Source: Amylostereum areolatum
Taxonomy: Eukaryota; Basidiomycota; Agaricomycetes; Russulales; Stereaceae
DNA: 64,000 nt
Assembly: GCA_012932865.1 (NCBI GenBank)
Contig: SAXG01000123.1
Coordinates: 1-64,000 of the forward strand
Reading direction: 5' to 3'
The stretch's first letter is position 1. Each line of letters opens with the position of its first letter. Shown here piece by piece: positions 1 to 11,696 of the stretch. A program made the translations under genes and the position numbers. The notes under the pieces were generated by a model. It saw only the letters and a list, made by a program, of their open reading frames with translations. It made no database searches and was not told the origin of the DNA.

Positions 1-575
1 TGCTTGCAGTCTTGGCCTGTTGGTTGTCGTCTCGCTCCTCGCTCTCGGTCCCCCTGGGTCTCTGGTTTTTGCTCGCTGGCACTTGCTAGGTTATCTCAAT
101 CCCGTTTTGCTGGCATGCCAGGTAACACACTCTAATTCATTTTTCATTCCTCCTTTTGGACCCGTAGACATCCTGTAACACCCCCCATGTACTTTGTATG
201 GTAGTTCTCGGAATGATATATATATTACGATGCTTTGTTTGCTTCCACATTGGGATGATAAGATTGCGATAAGCATGATTTGAGCCAGCATCCCGCCGAT
301 TGCTCCTTGACGAGCTTAGTAAGATAATTGGATTGAATCCGAAGGAACTCAGCTTCCGACCCAAGGGAGCCCGTTGAGTCTGATATCAGCATGACATTTT
401 TGGATTCCATCCGGTGTCACGCTAGCATCACACTCAGGGGCATGATATCGGAATGAAGCTGAAGGATCTGCTGGTGGTGTACATAGTCCTACCGATTTCT
501 CTGGGTCAAGGATCGTCGACTTCACACCCCGAGCTCAAGGGCTACTAAAGTGTAATACATTTACAGTAGTAACAT
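1..575. other. No gene recognised; 3' flank of the Vms1 gene
   Basis: Only short overlapping reading frames without conserved motifs are visible here. The stretch lies beyond the stop codon of the minus-strand Vms1 gene and probably holds its 3' UTR and the flank of a gene outside the window. Confidence 0.5.
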
Positions 576-2732
576 TTATCGCTCTGCGAGGGCCTTCATG
601 CGAGCCCTCTGCAGCCCTTGCCCTCCTCTCGCGCTCTACTTTTGCCCTCATCTCCGGTGTTAGACCAGTCAATCCCTCCGCCGCCCTGGACCCTCCCCCC
701 AGCTTCCTCGGAGCGTTGCCGATTTCCTTCACCGGTTCTGGCGGCGGGGCGAGACTTTCCTCCTCCTCGGGCTCTGCATGAACTCGCTCCTTCTCCCGCT
801 CGCGGAGTTTGTCGCGTAGGCCCTTTCGTCGGACCTTCTTCTTCTCGTCGCGTTCTTCCTCCATTGTCTGGTTGAGCACGCTCGGAACCCGAGCCGCACC
901 AAGCCAGTCCCACTGATCTGGGTGTGCACCTGCAGATCGACGGAACACACGCGCACGTTGCGTGAAGACGCAACGTCATAGGCAGTTCGTCGCACACCGT
1001 CTTCTGCACCCGATACTTCGATCGTAGGGTCCGCGTGTGCCTCGTCCAGTAGCCATCGTGTGACGTCTTCTTGGTCGGTGTGTGCAGCAACTTGTAAGAG
1101 CGTGCTGTAACGCTCTCCTGTCCATTCTGGTATGCGTGCGTTGATGCCACCAAGTGTCTCCCCTTCACGTTCCCAGAAGGTCGTAAGTGCATCCAGTCGT
1201 CCGTGATTGACCATGTCGAGGAGCCGCATCCACTTGTCGCGTAAGATCACTTCCTCTTTGGATAATACAGGAACCTTCTCTTTCTCTTTCTCTGGGGGCT
1301 GTGAGGAAGGTTGTGGTTTGGGTTTGGGTTTGGGAAGAGAAGCCAGGTACGCTTCGTCTTGTGCACGTAAAGCCTCTTCAGTAAAGTGAGAGGCTTTGAC
1401 ACGCGTGAGTTCGAGAAGGCAGCGAGCCAGTTCGGATTGAGTCTACACGTGTGAGTCAGAATGCGTAGAACGGGGCACAGAGAAACCTACGTACTGGTCG
1501 TCGTGTGGGAAACGGGAACGTGCGCAGTCGTTCGTCGCCTATGTGTGCGCGGATTAGAACTAGGACGGGACATCGCAAGAGCAACATACCTTTGTTGATG
1601 ACGGCGCCGTCATAATCCAAGAATATGCGGCGATTGGAAACGCTAGCACGAATCCATATGCGTTCGCACTGATCGATTTCGTCCGCCCAATCAAGGAGAA
1701 GGTTCCTTATGTCCTGCGAAGTACTTCAATGGCGTTATATCGCCACGAAAAACAACGAGGCGCACGTCACGTAGGGCCTGCTCGCCGTATCGTCGAAGCT
1801 GGGCGCCGGCACTCTTTGCAGGGCCTTTTGCGTTGTCATTAACGGATTGAGAACCACCCTGTTTCCGACGTGCTGCGTCACATTGTCAGCATCTATCACG
1901 AAGTTAGTTATGGGACCAAACGCAAACTTACTGGTGTATCGATGGAACGTCTTGTGCTTAAGAACCTCGGTGTCAGGTCTTGGCCGCTTTGGCTTCTTCT
2001 TTTTCACACCATCTGTGTCATCAGTTTCCGCCTCCGGGGGGCTCACGCGTACGACAAGACCGGCGAAGTGCCCGCCTGCGACCATGAACATGGCCCATTT
2101 ACGCCCATCGGGTCCTCCACTGCGCTGCATGGCCTTGAGATGGTCAAGGTATGCCGTATTAGGGGATGCGGTGGGGAACAGGGCACGATACACGCCAATT
2201 TGAGTGGAGGGAGGGGAGTGAAACCATGTGAGGGCGGTTTGAGGGGCGACGCGCTCTGAGGGTGAAGGGGAACGAGAACGAGATGCGATTTTGGTTTTGT
2301 GTAAAAGACTATTTATGGCATCTGATTCGTCTGAATCCTCGCCCGAGGAGGAGGCTGATCCCGAGATCGAATCCTCAAGACCTGGAAAATGAAGTTAATT
2401 GGAGTGGAAGGGATACAACGAAATCAGCACGCACTGTCCACAAGCTTAGCGAATTCGGCCTCGGAGGCGGCTGTTCCACCTTTGAGACGAATTTTGACAT
2501 TGTATCGATGCCAGTCGGAGCGATAATGGGCGCGCTGGTCATTTACGTCTGCGAAGGCGGCACCAAGGCAAATGTTACATGTTCTCGCTCCAGTAGTAGA
2601 TTGCGACGGAGCAAAGTCAGGACTCGTCGCTCTAGGGGATGAATGTGGTTGGGAGACCAGGTTGCGCGGGGTCAGTGTATCAATGAGGTCTTGTGGAAGG
2701 GCAAAGACATGAATGTGGGTTGGGGGAGCCAT
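576..2732 (-). CDS. VMS1: Vms1/ANKZF1 peptidyl-tRNA endonuclease of ribosome quality control
   Basis: Releases nascent chains from stalled 60S ribosomes by cutting peptidyl-tRNA, working with Cdc48/p97 in the cytosol and at mitochondria. From the N-terminus (ATG at 2732) I see a C2H2 zinc finger (CNICLGAAF, then RAHYRSDWHRYNVK, 2500-2590), then the VLRF1 release domain. An intron at 1931-1873 joins HRYT to TRRKQGGSQS, so the catalytic GGSQ loop with its Gln is intact. Further introns give RRYGEQALRD/DIRNLLLDWADE, FLDYDGAVINKG and DERLRTFPFPTRRP. Ankyrin-like sequence follows (RLDALTTFW, 1200-1000), then a charged coiled coil and a C-terminal VCP-interacting motif, R-x5-A-A-x2-R. Two one-base frame breaks are needed: one base missing near 945-955 and one extra in the CCC at 605-607; correcting the latter gives the usual end with stop at 576. 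Family assignment is firm; exact exon ends are inferred. Confidence 0.9.
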
Positions 2733-3091
2733 CTCGGGTGTCTTCTGGTCGCGAGTGGGTAGGATATGGCGGTAGGGCTACAAAAGTGTTCGGAGGCGAA
2801 AATGTTATAATATAAGGGATGGTCGATGATCAAGCGGGAGGGCGAGTCAGGGAATTGTCGATGTAGATGGCAGTCATGTCGAGTCCGAGCATTGAGCGGC
2901 ACTCGAAAGAGCGGGTACCGGCGGGAGTCAGTGAGTCAAGGACGCGTCCGCTAGATCTAATCGTGATTCATGCCCGATCTACAGACTACAGCACCGCAAT
3001 GTCCGCACACGTTGGCCACCACACACCGTCTGGCCGCCACGTCTTTCCTTCTTCCCTTCTACCATCCACACTGTGACCGTATTCTCTCGCC

Positions 3092-4168
3092 ATGGTATCC
3101 TCTGACTTTGCCGATCGTCCCAACAAGAAACTCATCCTCTTCGACGTCGATGGCACCCTTTCCCTAGCTCGCCAAGTAGGACCCCCCCCCCCGCGCGCGT
3201 CTTCGCCCTCTTGCTCACATATCTAGCCAGGCGGCGTCTCCTGAGATTATAACTCTTCTACGTGACCTCCCAAGAAGTTTGTTATTGGATTTGTCGGAGG
3301 TTCAGATCTCACCAAGATCGCTGAACAGCTTTCCGTCAACGGTAGCAATGGTACGCTCGTCTCTTTTGAGCCTTTCGCATGCCTCCAAACAAAACCTCTA
3401 GTCGTCGATGACTTCGACTATGCTTTTGCGGAAAATGGTCTCACAGCGTACAAGATGGGCAAGGTTCTTCAGTCAGAATCATTTATCAGCTGGCTTGGCG
3501 AGGACAAGTACAAGAAGATGGTCACCTTCATCCTACACTACATCGCGGACATGGACATCCCCATCAAACGGTATAATTTCGCTATTATTGACGACCTTTT
3601 CGACGCTCAATTATCTCTCAGCGGTACATTCATCGAATTCCGCAATGGCATGTCAACGTCAGTCCTATTGGACGCAACGCATCGTCAGTATACGTTCCCC
3701 TTTGTCATTCAAGAAGCTGATGTCGCATTTTCTAGCATTCAAGAACGACTCGACTTTTTAGCGTATGACAAGGTAATTCATCTACCCTGACGTCCTCCCG
3801 TCGATTAAACATCGTGTACAGATCCATGGCGTTCGCGCCGCTTTTGTCAAAGTACTTCAGGAGAAATTCGCCGATTACGGCCTCACATTTGCGATCGGTG
3901 GCCAAATCTCTTTCGACGTATTCCCGGCGGGATGGGATAAGACCTATGCCCTTAGGCACGTCGAGAGCGAGGGCTTCGAAGAAATTCATTTCTTTGGGGA
4001 CAAGACGTACAAGGTACCGGATGCACACTTGATCTCTTTACGTGAAACTAACCGCAATGGTAGGGTGGAAACGATTATGAGATCTTCACGGATTCTCGAA
4101 CGATCGGTCACTCGGTCACCAGCCCGGCGGACACCTTAAAGGTCGTGAAGGAATTGTTTTTGCAATAA
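3092..4168 (+). CDS. SEC53: Phosphomannomutase
   Basis: Converts mannose-6-phosphate to mannose-1-phosphate for GDP-mannose, needed for cytosolic and ER glycosylation. It belongs to the HAD superfamily: the nucleophile motif FDVDGTLS lies at about residues 17-24. After introns come [72 protein letters not shown], and the HAD end block [15 protein letters not shown] with TIGH. The gene ends KVVKELFLQ then TAA at 4168. About six short GT-AG introns are visible. Two one-base losses break the frame: near 3272 (before KKFVIGF) and near 3652 (after RNGM, before NVSPIGRN). Every functional block is present on either side, so assembly error is likelier than a pseudogene. The Vms1 gene is divergent, with starts about 360 bp apart. 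Confidence 0.93.
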
Positions 4169-4239
4169 TCTCTAGACGCATACGTCGTTGATATTGACTT
4201 CCAATCGCAATTTACTTTCGACGACATTCCGACAGAACA

Positions 4240-4970
4240 TTATTGCGTACTGTCGCGTTTTGCTATCGACGCCAGTATCCACGGGCTCACATACTCGCGA
4301 GCTAGGAGGTCCTCCCGCGAGAGCGAGGCAGCACCACCGACCCGCTTGAGACATGTCTGAAAACGCATCTGCCAGGTTATTCCTCATGCAAATGACAGAG
4401 TGGCAGCTTACCGGGGCACTGCAGAAGCAGTCGAAGGTTTGTTCCATCGACCATTCAGTGCTTGGATAGAAGAATGTCACTGGGTTTGACCGGGCGTCAG
4501 CGCGGACGATGAAAGGAGCCGTCACTGAGGTGAACGCACATGCATCTCCCTCGTCTACGGGTTTGAGAGCGCGTACGTTCCACTCGGAACGGTCTGGGGA
4601 CGACATGTCAAACGCAACGTTTGGTTCGCACGAGTGATTCACTGGCGGCACCCATGAGTAATGCTCCGTTCAGATCAACTTAGAACGCACCATAGACAAG
4701 ATCGGAGTTAAGCTCTACATGATCGTTGGGACCAGGGCCATACTGGACAGACGTGTACGCCTTCGGACCCGCAGTGAGTCCTTCCAACCGAGCGATCACT
4801 TCACCTGATACAAAGCTCTTGAGGACATGTTAGTGAACGGATGCCCTGAAGTGGACGGAACGGTGACATGCCTTTTGTGCCACGAGCGAGGATAGAAAAC
4901 CTCCCGGTTTGAAATTGACGATGAAGAGGTCAGGGTGGGATGGAACATATCCTTCTTCTGCGCTTGACAT
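4240..4970 (-). CDS. Small SET-domain protein with post-SET cysteines
   Basis: Encodes roughly 160 residues. The start ATG at 4970 gives MSSAEEGYVPSHPDLFIVNF. The SET signature VNHSCEPNVAFDM is rebuilt across an intron at about 4702-4650, and the cofactor/post-SET part reads FFYPSTEWSMEQTFDCFC with more cysteines after an intron; it ends AKRDSTQ, stop at 4240. NHSC is the conserved SET motif lining the S-adenosylmethionine and substrate sites, so the protein is probably a lysine methyltransferase-like protein, but the N-terminal half of a classical SET domain is not obvious and the substrate is unknown. The first intron appears to use a GC donor (AAAAG/GCATGT). It is tail-to-tail with SEC53 (72 bp between stops) and divergent from RPL30. 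Confidence 0.75.
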
Positions 4971-5290
4971 GATTGCTGTGGGGAAGGGACATCCTGGTCG
5001 GGCGGGAGGACAGTTGTACTGTCGCTCGTGATACTTTGATGCGACCCGTTCCCGGAACCGTCCCAAGGAGTCGCGCCTGGCGAGTCGCGACGCGTCGGAA
5101 CGCGACGCGCCTCGGTGCTGTCGGACCGGTACATACTTACGGGAATTGCCAGCAACTGCACAGAACCTCACGGTCCGAGATAGCCGGTTGCTTGCTCTTC
5201 GGTCGATTTTCGCTCCATCCGTGTTGCTGCCATCCTCAAGCTTCAAGACCACCGCCGATCTCACCACCTCGCCGACACCACACGAGCGCA

Positions 5291-5793
5291 ATGGCCCCCA
5301 CAAAAAGTCGAAAGCCGCCAAGTCGACGGAGTCTATCGCGGCTCGCCTCGCGCTCGTCGTCAAATCGGGCAAATACTCCCTCGGCTACAAGTCTGCTCTC
5401 AAGCAGATGCGCAACTCAAAGGTGCGTCTTTGCGCTGTCCGGCTGGGACTGGAGCTACGGCTGAGAAGGTCCTGTGCTAACTTTGTCTGTCTCCCCTATG
5501 TGTTATTTCTTGTGATCCTACTCGAACGGTATAGCCAAGCTCATCCTCATTGCCGGCAACTGCCCACCTCTTCGCAAGTCGGAAATCGAGTACTACGCTA
5601 TGCTTAGCAAGACGACCGTGCATCACTTCGCCGGCACGAATGTTGCCCTTGGCACCGCTGCTGGCAAGCTCTTCCGTGTCGGGTACGTGTATTGTTCATT
5701 TCGTAGGTCGAAGTCTGACCAAACCACAGTGTTATGACGATCACGGATCCTGGCGACAGTGACTTGCTCAGCGTTGCTGAGGCTGCAGCATGA
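5291..5793 (+). CDS. RPL30: 60S ribosomal protein eL30
   Basis: Structural protein of the large ribosomal subunit. Blocks in order: MAPTK at the [42 protein letters not shown], then after an intron (5421-5534) [49 protein letters not shown], and after a second intron [20 protein letters not shown] with stop at 5793. This matches the usual length of about 110 residues. Two single bases appear to be missing: one in the A-run at 5302-5306, directly after the start, and one at the 3' splice junction at 5534/5535 (a G is expected before CCAAG). A working copy must exist for viability, so these breaks suggest indel errors in the assembly rather than gene loss. Confidence 0.92.
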
Positions 5794-6834
5794 AGCAACA
5801 AATATGTGACGGGTACGGGGATGTTCTTGTATGACCACTTTTGCTCTATGACCATGATCAGTTATAAAACGTTTCCCTACCCGATGCACCTTTACCCCTC
5901 GGTTCAGGGTTAAGTCCCTTGTGAGAAACCGTTTAGGTGTCATATCGGCAAGGAAGACCATCAGCTCTAGCCGTGTCCTTCTCTCCCCCATACCTGACTC
6001 CTGTTTATTTCGATTGATACAGAGGGAGAACATATTTCTCTCGTCTTTGGATCCTCTGGGGTTTCTGAATGGGCAACCGCTCCGGAACTTCTTCGATTCT
6101 CAAGCCCCACTGCGTTATTTCTTTCTCCAATCATCCTCTTTCACAAGATGTCAGTCTAATCGATGACCCTCGTATCCGCCCCCCCCTCCCGCATAATGAC
6201 GAGTAGCATTCTTCACGTACATGAAGGTTGTTCAACGTGGAAATGGGTCGACGTACGCCCACATACCATTGTCAACTGTAATACATCACCAACTCGATGA
6301 TTTCTCATCAGGTCTGGGGGTTCGTCCCCCCCTTTGGTGCGCTGTGTATGGGCCCGGATCGGAAGTACTTCTTAACGTTTCAACATGCATTCAACGTCTA
6401 CTTGGCAGATTACTCACTTTAGTATGTTCGATAGCATTCCAGTCAGCCTCAGCGGACCTTCGAACTTAGTCAACAACAAGTCCTGTGTCGCCCTCAGTCT
6501 ATTCGTCAGCCTGCCGGTGGGCGCTACTCGCGGACTGACTCACGTAAATCCATGTTTTCGTCACTGCATGGGACATCTTTTAGAGGCCTGAAACAAGTCT
6601 GAAGGCCCGGTACAACCGGAAATCATGCACGCTGACTTTTTGACCGAGCCCGACTGACCAAGAAGTGCAGGCGAAGCCGCGAAAACGCGTACACCGACTG
6701 ATGGACGCCATCCATCTCCCGACTCCTTCCGCCTTTGAGAAAGTCCTCATGGTAAGTATAAAGAGTCGAAAAAAGACTTCCTCCATCCCCAAGTTCTCAT
6801 CCATCGTTCATAAACATCTCCGCACGCCCCTAAC
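5794..6834. other. Intergenic, no gene recognised
   Basis: About 1 kb between RPL30 and the Old Yellow Enzyme gene. It contains only short open frames with no conserved motif on either strand. The right part presumably holds the promoter of the downstream gene. Confidence 0.5.
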
Positions 6835-8202
6835 ATGACAGCGAAATTATTCCAGCCCATCCGTGTTGGTCGCATGGACCTACAACATGGTGTTGTTCTG
6901 GCTCCCCTAACGCGCAACAGGGCGGACGACAACCACGTTGTGGGCGATATTCAAGTCGAACATTATGCGCTGCGTGCGACAGTTCCGGGCACCTTCATCA
7001 TCAGCGAGGCAACCTACGTAACGCCGCGCGATGCAGGTCTGGATTATCGCAATATACCTGGCCTGTATTCGTCCGAGCAAATCGCTGCGTGGAAGAAGGT
7101 GGATAAAGTCGTTTACCTTTACCTTTACTTCGCGCGCTGACTGGTCGTATGTAGGTCGTAGATGCCGTCCACGCAAAAGGCTCTTTTATATATTGCCAAA
7201 TCTGGACCGTAGGTCGTCGTTCTATCCCTGAGATTCTGGAAGAGGCGGACCCGTCGTACCCTTATCTTTCGGCTGGAAACCTGCCTGTTGAAGGTCGCAG
7301 TAGGGCCCCGCGTGCAATGACCAAGCACGAGATCAAGGACTACGTACAGTACTACGCTTCCGCCGCGCGAGCCGCTGTGGAGGGCGCAGGCTTCGACGGC
7401 GTCGAGATCCATGGTGCTGGTGGTTATCTCGCGGACGAGTTCTTGAAGAATTTTGCCAATAACCGCACGGACGAATACGGCGGGACTCCCGAGAACAAGG
7501 GCAGATTCTATCTTGAAGTGGTCGACGCGGTCGTGGAGGCAATCGGTGCGGATAGGGTGGGCGTGAAGTTTTCCCCGTGGGCAACCGTGCCGGGTTTCGG
7601 TGCGTGTTGCTCAGGCCTCCTTGTTGACCACGAAATCTGACACCGATCCCATGGCTGTGTAGACGGAGGCGTAGAGCCTGAGGACCCCTCGCCCTACCTT
7701 TGGATACGTTGCGCGCGAAATACGTGCTCGTCACCCCGATATCGCGTTCCTACACGCTGTCGAGCCTCGTATTGCCGGGTTTGAAGCACGCGAAATCAAG
7801 ACAGGAGAATCTAATGATTTCTTGCGCGAGATATGGCGGGGCATACCTTACATCGCCGACGGAGGGTACAACCGCGATTCTGCCATCAAAGAGGCGGAAG
7901 AGCACGACAGCGAATTGGTGGCGTTCGGACGGTACTACACCTCCAATGTATTTGTTTATTTTCTCTGTTTGTGCTCATGTGAACTGACTGGGCCCAAAAC
8001 AGCCTGACCTACCCATTCGACTTGAGAAGGATATCCCCCTGACACCATATGATCGCTCTTCGTTCTATACTCCTGGGACGACCACTGGGTATAACGACTT
8101 CGGTTTCGCCACTGAATCCCTGGACATTCTTGCTGCAAGGGGTGTGATCGTCGGCGCGGTGAGTAGCCGCCTGAATTGTAGTCGACGTCCCGCTTGCTGA
8201 CC
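6835..8202 (+). CDS. Old Yellow Enzyme family NADH:flavin oxidoreductase
   Basis: FMN-dependent ene-reductase of the OYE family, which reduces activated C=C bonds with NAD(P)H. The start gives MTAKLFQPIRVGRMDLQHGV, followed by VLAPLTRNRADDNH (FMN-binding loop), FIISEATYVTPRDAG, YSSEQIAAWKK, then after an intron DAVHAKGSFIYCQIWTVGR, DGVEIHGAGGYLADEF, RTDEYGGTPENKGRF, VGVKFSPW and, near the end, GIPYIADGGY and VAFGRYYTSNPDLP. Four or five exons; the end is taken at 8202. An extra base at about 7695 shifts the frame inside DPSP/TFGYVAREIRARHPD; removing one T restores the family sequence. The active-site His of the HxxN pair is present but the Asn position reads Gly (IHGAGGY), which is odd for a classical ene-reductase and may alter substrate binding. 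Confidence 0.88.
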
Positions 8203-8615
8203 AGTTTCGCATTTTACAGTGAAGGGTCTGAAGCAACCTGGCTCTGTCCGTTCGCGAGCCGAATATTACGCTATTGGATCCATTGTCCGCATCTGCACAT
8301 GTTACGGGCTTCACAACTTGCGCTCATCCTGTCGTTCGAGCCACAGATTTTAATATTATTCACCGGTTACAAAGTACATAAGGGTCCAATAGCGTACTTA
8401 GTAGGCCATGGTGCCATGAGCCCGAGCCACCTTGCAACCCGAGGATCGCAGTACTGTATCAACATTATTTGACGAGAAACGCCATAAGAATTACACTTGC
8501 TTACCTGGCGCTGTCATTCGTCCCATGACAGCTCCCACACCCTCGCTGATAAAGGCACAGAGCTCCCGATTATGCTCGCTTTCTCAGAACCCACCACCTT
8601 CACCCGAAAAACACC
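8203..8615. other. Intergenic, likely promoter of the hydrolase gene
   Basis: About 410 bp between two plus-strand genes with no supported coding sequence. It follows the end of the oxidoreductase and presumably contains its 3' UTR and the promoter of the hydrolase. Confidence 0.4.
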
Positions 8616-9677
8616 ATGGAGGCGATCTCTACATTCAAGGATACTGCGATACCGGTTATCATAGGACCAAGTGAGTCTCAGCTGCAGCGCTATTGCTCTA
8701 GACTTCATTAACGACCTGAACGATCAGCGATTGCGGCCTTCTCGCAAGCCCTCGAATCCAAACGAGAGAGCATCGAGTCTGTTGCTCGTAAGACCTTCAA
8801 GTACGGACCAGCCGATCGTCATCACGTACGCCCCCATCCAATCGATTTTGTACAACTTCTCACCATACCATCATAACCTTAGCTCGACATATATTACCCT
8901 GCTTCCTCAGCAACGAAGGTCCCGATTCTCTTCTTCAACTATGGTGGCGGGTTCAGCACCGGCGAACGTGCTTTCCCCCCTCCTCTTCTCGCTTATGGCA
9001 ACCTCGGGGCATACTTTGCCAAACAAGGTTTCCTGACCGTCATTCCCGATTACACCCTCGTCCCACCCGCTCGCTACCCCGAACCTTCCCGAGAAATACG
9101 CGATGCGATTCAATGGGTAGTCGATCATTCCGTCGACGTCCAAGCCTCGGTGTCCGGTTCTCCCGAGATCGACACGGACAAGATATTCGTGTCCGGACAC
9201 TCAGCGGGCTCGGTGCATGTGGCGACGATCTTTCTCGACCCGACTCTTCTGGAAGGGACGCATGCCGCATTGCAGGACAAGGTCAAAGCCCTCATACTCA
9301 TCGGGCACCCGCCGGACCTACACGCGTTCGGAGACCCCCGCGTGCTATCATCCTACTACGGCGCGCAGGAAGAGATCCTCCAGAGACACCCACTGGGCCT
9401 CTTGAAGAACGCGCCGGTTCAGGTGCTCAAGTCGCTTCCCGAGATCCTGTTCGTTGAGGGTGAGAACGAGCCTCCAGCGCTTCTCGCGATGGTGGGCGAT
9501 TTTCGAGTTCGTCTCACTCAACGATTGGAGGAGGTTGGAGGAGGGGCGGCTGGCTGGAAGGAGTGCAAGAATGTCGTCGCTCGTGGCCACAACCATATCA
9601 GTGTGTCGTGGGCGCTCTCGTCTGGTCAGGGAGAGGAATGGGCAGAGGAGGCAACACGGTTCTTGAAGACGAAATGA
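8616..9677 (+). CDS. Alpha/beta hydrolase (HSL/esterase-like)
   Basis: Predicted cytosolic serine hydrolase of about 310 residues. Three exons join without a frame problem: MEAISTFKDTAIPVIIGP, then IAAFSQALESKRESIESVA, then LDIYYPASSATKVPIL. The oxyanion block reads FFNYGGGFSTGER (HGGG-like with Tyr for His), the nucleophile elbow is VSGHSAGSVH (GxSxG), and the late histidine is in ARGHNHIS. At the usual acid position I see LFVEGENEPPALL, so the acid may be Glu or Asn-flanked rather than the common Asp. It ends RFLKTK, stop at 9677. No signal peptide is seen. Substrate is unknown. It lies downstream of the OYE gene in the same direction, but fungal gene order alone does not show a shared pathway. 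Confidence 0.85.
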
Positions 9678-10421
9678 GACCACCATGTATATGTATGTAT
9701 ATCACGTATATCAATGGCCCCCGGGCCATATGCCACGCATTGACCCCCTTACTGTGGATGCAAGCAAGACTAGAATATGTGGACGAGCCACCTCCAAACA
9801 GTAAGTTCCAAAGAAATTTCCCCACCCCGTGCCAATACATGCAAGCGTTCTCGAGGTTTTGAAATTTGAGGTGTCTTCTGCTTTCGGCGGTTTGCAGAGA
9901 CTGCACTACAGAAATCGTGAAGTCTATTTCATTCAGCTATCGGATGCTTGCTACAATTAGCAAAAGACTACCAAGTTGAAGGGTCGATGCGCCAGTTGTT
10001 TTTTTCCCGCGCGGCGACTGTCATAGTTTCTGCAGACCACTGGAAGTACCTTGGGTCCTCGGAGCCGAGTACTCCTGAAGAACGGCGGGAAGAGGGCGGC
10101 TGGAGGCTGGAGGGAGAGCAAGCTGGACACACTATCACCCGCGATTGGCACCCTATCGTCCTACCCTGCCTCAGAGGCCATTGTCACCATGTTCCTCTCC
10201 TATGGACGATTCATGAGCGGGAATAGGCGTGTCGAAGCGAACTTCGCCCTCGCGAGATATCTGCATGATGATAGAAGTCACGCCGTATCATACATGACTG
10301 CACGCGGAGACTCACAACCTCGAAGAAAGCGGCACACCATCACGTACAAAGATAGCGTCCGGTGTTTCTGCGTCGACAGTCAGAATTGAATCAGATCGAA
10401 CCGTCAAAATACTCACTTCCA
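9678..10421. other. Intergenic, nothing recognised
   Basis: Roughly 740 bp downstream of the hydrolase. Open frames are short and motif-free; no repeat or RNA gene was recognised. Confidence 0.4.
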
Positions 10422-11487
10422 CTACCAGTACGCGTCATCGCCAGAGTGATGGGTGCGAGAGTTGAAATACCACTTGGGCTCGGTGCTCTTGGGTAACCGC
10501 AACTTCTCCTTGATGAGCTGCACCAGCCGCGTTTCGTGAGACCCGACCAACCTCTGACCAACCGCTTCTTCGGCCTTGAATAGTTCGGGTGCAGCTCAAT
10601 GATGGCGTCACATCCCCTCGCCATGGGATAGCCGCATTCTGCAGAAAGATGGCCCACTACAACCAAGATTGTTCCTGTAGACCAACCGCTGGGGTGATGC
10701 TGCAGACAGTGTATGTTGCCGGTCCTCTTGGCATAGTTGATCAGAGTTCTGAACGAGACACGGATGTCGACGTGTAAGAGTGGAGGATCGGGGTTGGCTG
10801 TGATGCGTCAGTACGTGAGCAGGAGTACGTCCATGGGGAGGCAGGTCTTGTGCAGGTCTTCATTCATCGATCATTTGAGCTGAACTGGAATGTGAAGGGG
10901 ACGATGGGGGAGAGGGTAAGTACCTCGTAGCCGGGGGAGCGCAGATGCCACGAAGGGCGGGGAACGCGGTAGGGGTGGTGGGAGGCTGTGGAGGTGGGTG
11001 GACGCTATTCTATGGCACGCACTTTATGGTAAATCTCGAATAACCAGGATCCCAATTTGCAACGGCACCACAACAACGGGGGTGTACAAGGGCCACACAA
11101 TGGTATCCATTGAAACTGTACAGTGTAAGGGATGATCGATGATCGTATAAACACTCACTGCGTTACGCGCCGGTGTCGATATTACTTTGTATCGACGAGA
11201 TGCGTAGTCAGCGTGCCCCAGTACGGTTCGTAGTGTCCGGGGACGAAGTGGATGGTCTTGAACCTGATTAGTCGGTGGCTGATCCAGTCGAACAGGCGGT
11301 CACCGTCTCTGGTCATGTCGATGTCGCCAAGGAGGGCGAGCACGTCGGCTTGGGCGGGGACCAGGGAAGTCGAACTTGTCCAGGTCGCCGTCTCCATTCG
11401 ACCTCCGGTTCGCTCGACGCGCCTTTTGTCTCGAGATGGAGGTCGCTCAGGAGCTGGATGTGTATACGTAGGTGACATGATGATCAT
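10422..11487 (-). pseudogene. Damaged calcineurin-like phosphoesterase-type locus
   Basis: The 5' part (11487-11190) encodes ADVLALLGDIDMTRDGDRLF followed by TIHFVPGHYEPYW. This is the layout of the fungal metallo-dependent phosphatase family (LLGDIG ... FVPGNHEPY), but the metal-binding GNHE reads GHYE. The 3' part carries NIHCLQHHPSGW, VVVGHLSAECGYP and, in a shifted frame, ELFKAEEAVGQRLVGSHETR then WYFNSRTHHSGDDAYW with stop at 10422. The two frames of the 3' part join only with a frameshift near 10600. I cannot place the 3' part in a family and am not certain it belongs to the same gene. Either a decayed gene, or one affected by sequence errors. Confidence 0.4.
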
Positions 11488-11665
11488 GGATGATCATGGT
11501 GGTCATACGAAAGCCTCACCTGTCACCTGAGGAAGGTCTTCGACTTGAGCTTGAGCTTGAGCGCTTGAGCGCTTGAGCCTCAGATCTCAGAGAGCTTCAA
11601 CTTGATTTTGATTCGGGGCCGGTCGGAGACTCGGACCGGCCGGCGGCCGCAGTGGTACACCAACC

Positions 11666-11670
11666 AAAAA
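11666..11670 (-). terminator. Pol III terminator of the initiator tRNA
   Basis: A run of five T on the minus strand, 27 nt past the tRNA 3' end, fits the simple oligo-T RNA polymerase III terminator. Confidence 0.6.
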
Positions 11671-11696
11671 GTCACCCTTAGGGTATGCGGGGATAG

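Noticed and set aside
1939..2259. Plus-strand frame with a hydrophobic start (SWPLWLLLFHTICVISFRLR) that looks like a signal peptide
   Set aside because: It is antisense to the zinc-finger/VLRF1 part of Vms1, which is conserved on the minus strand.
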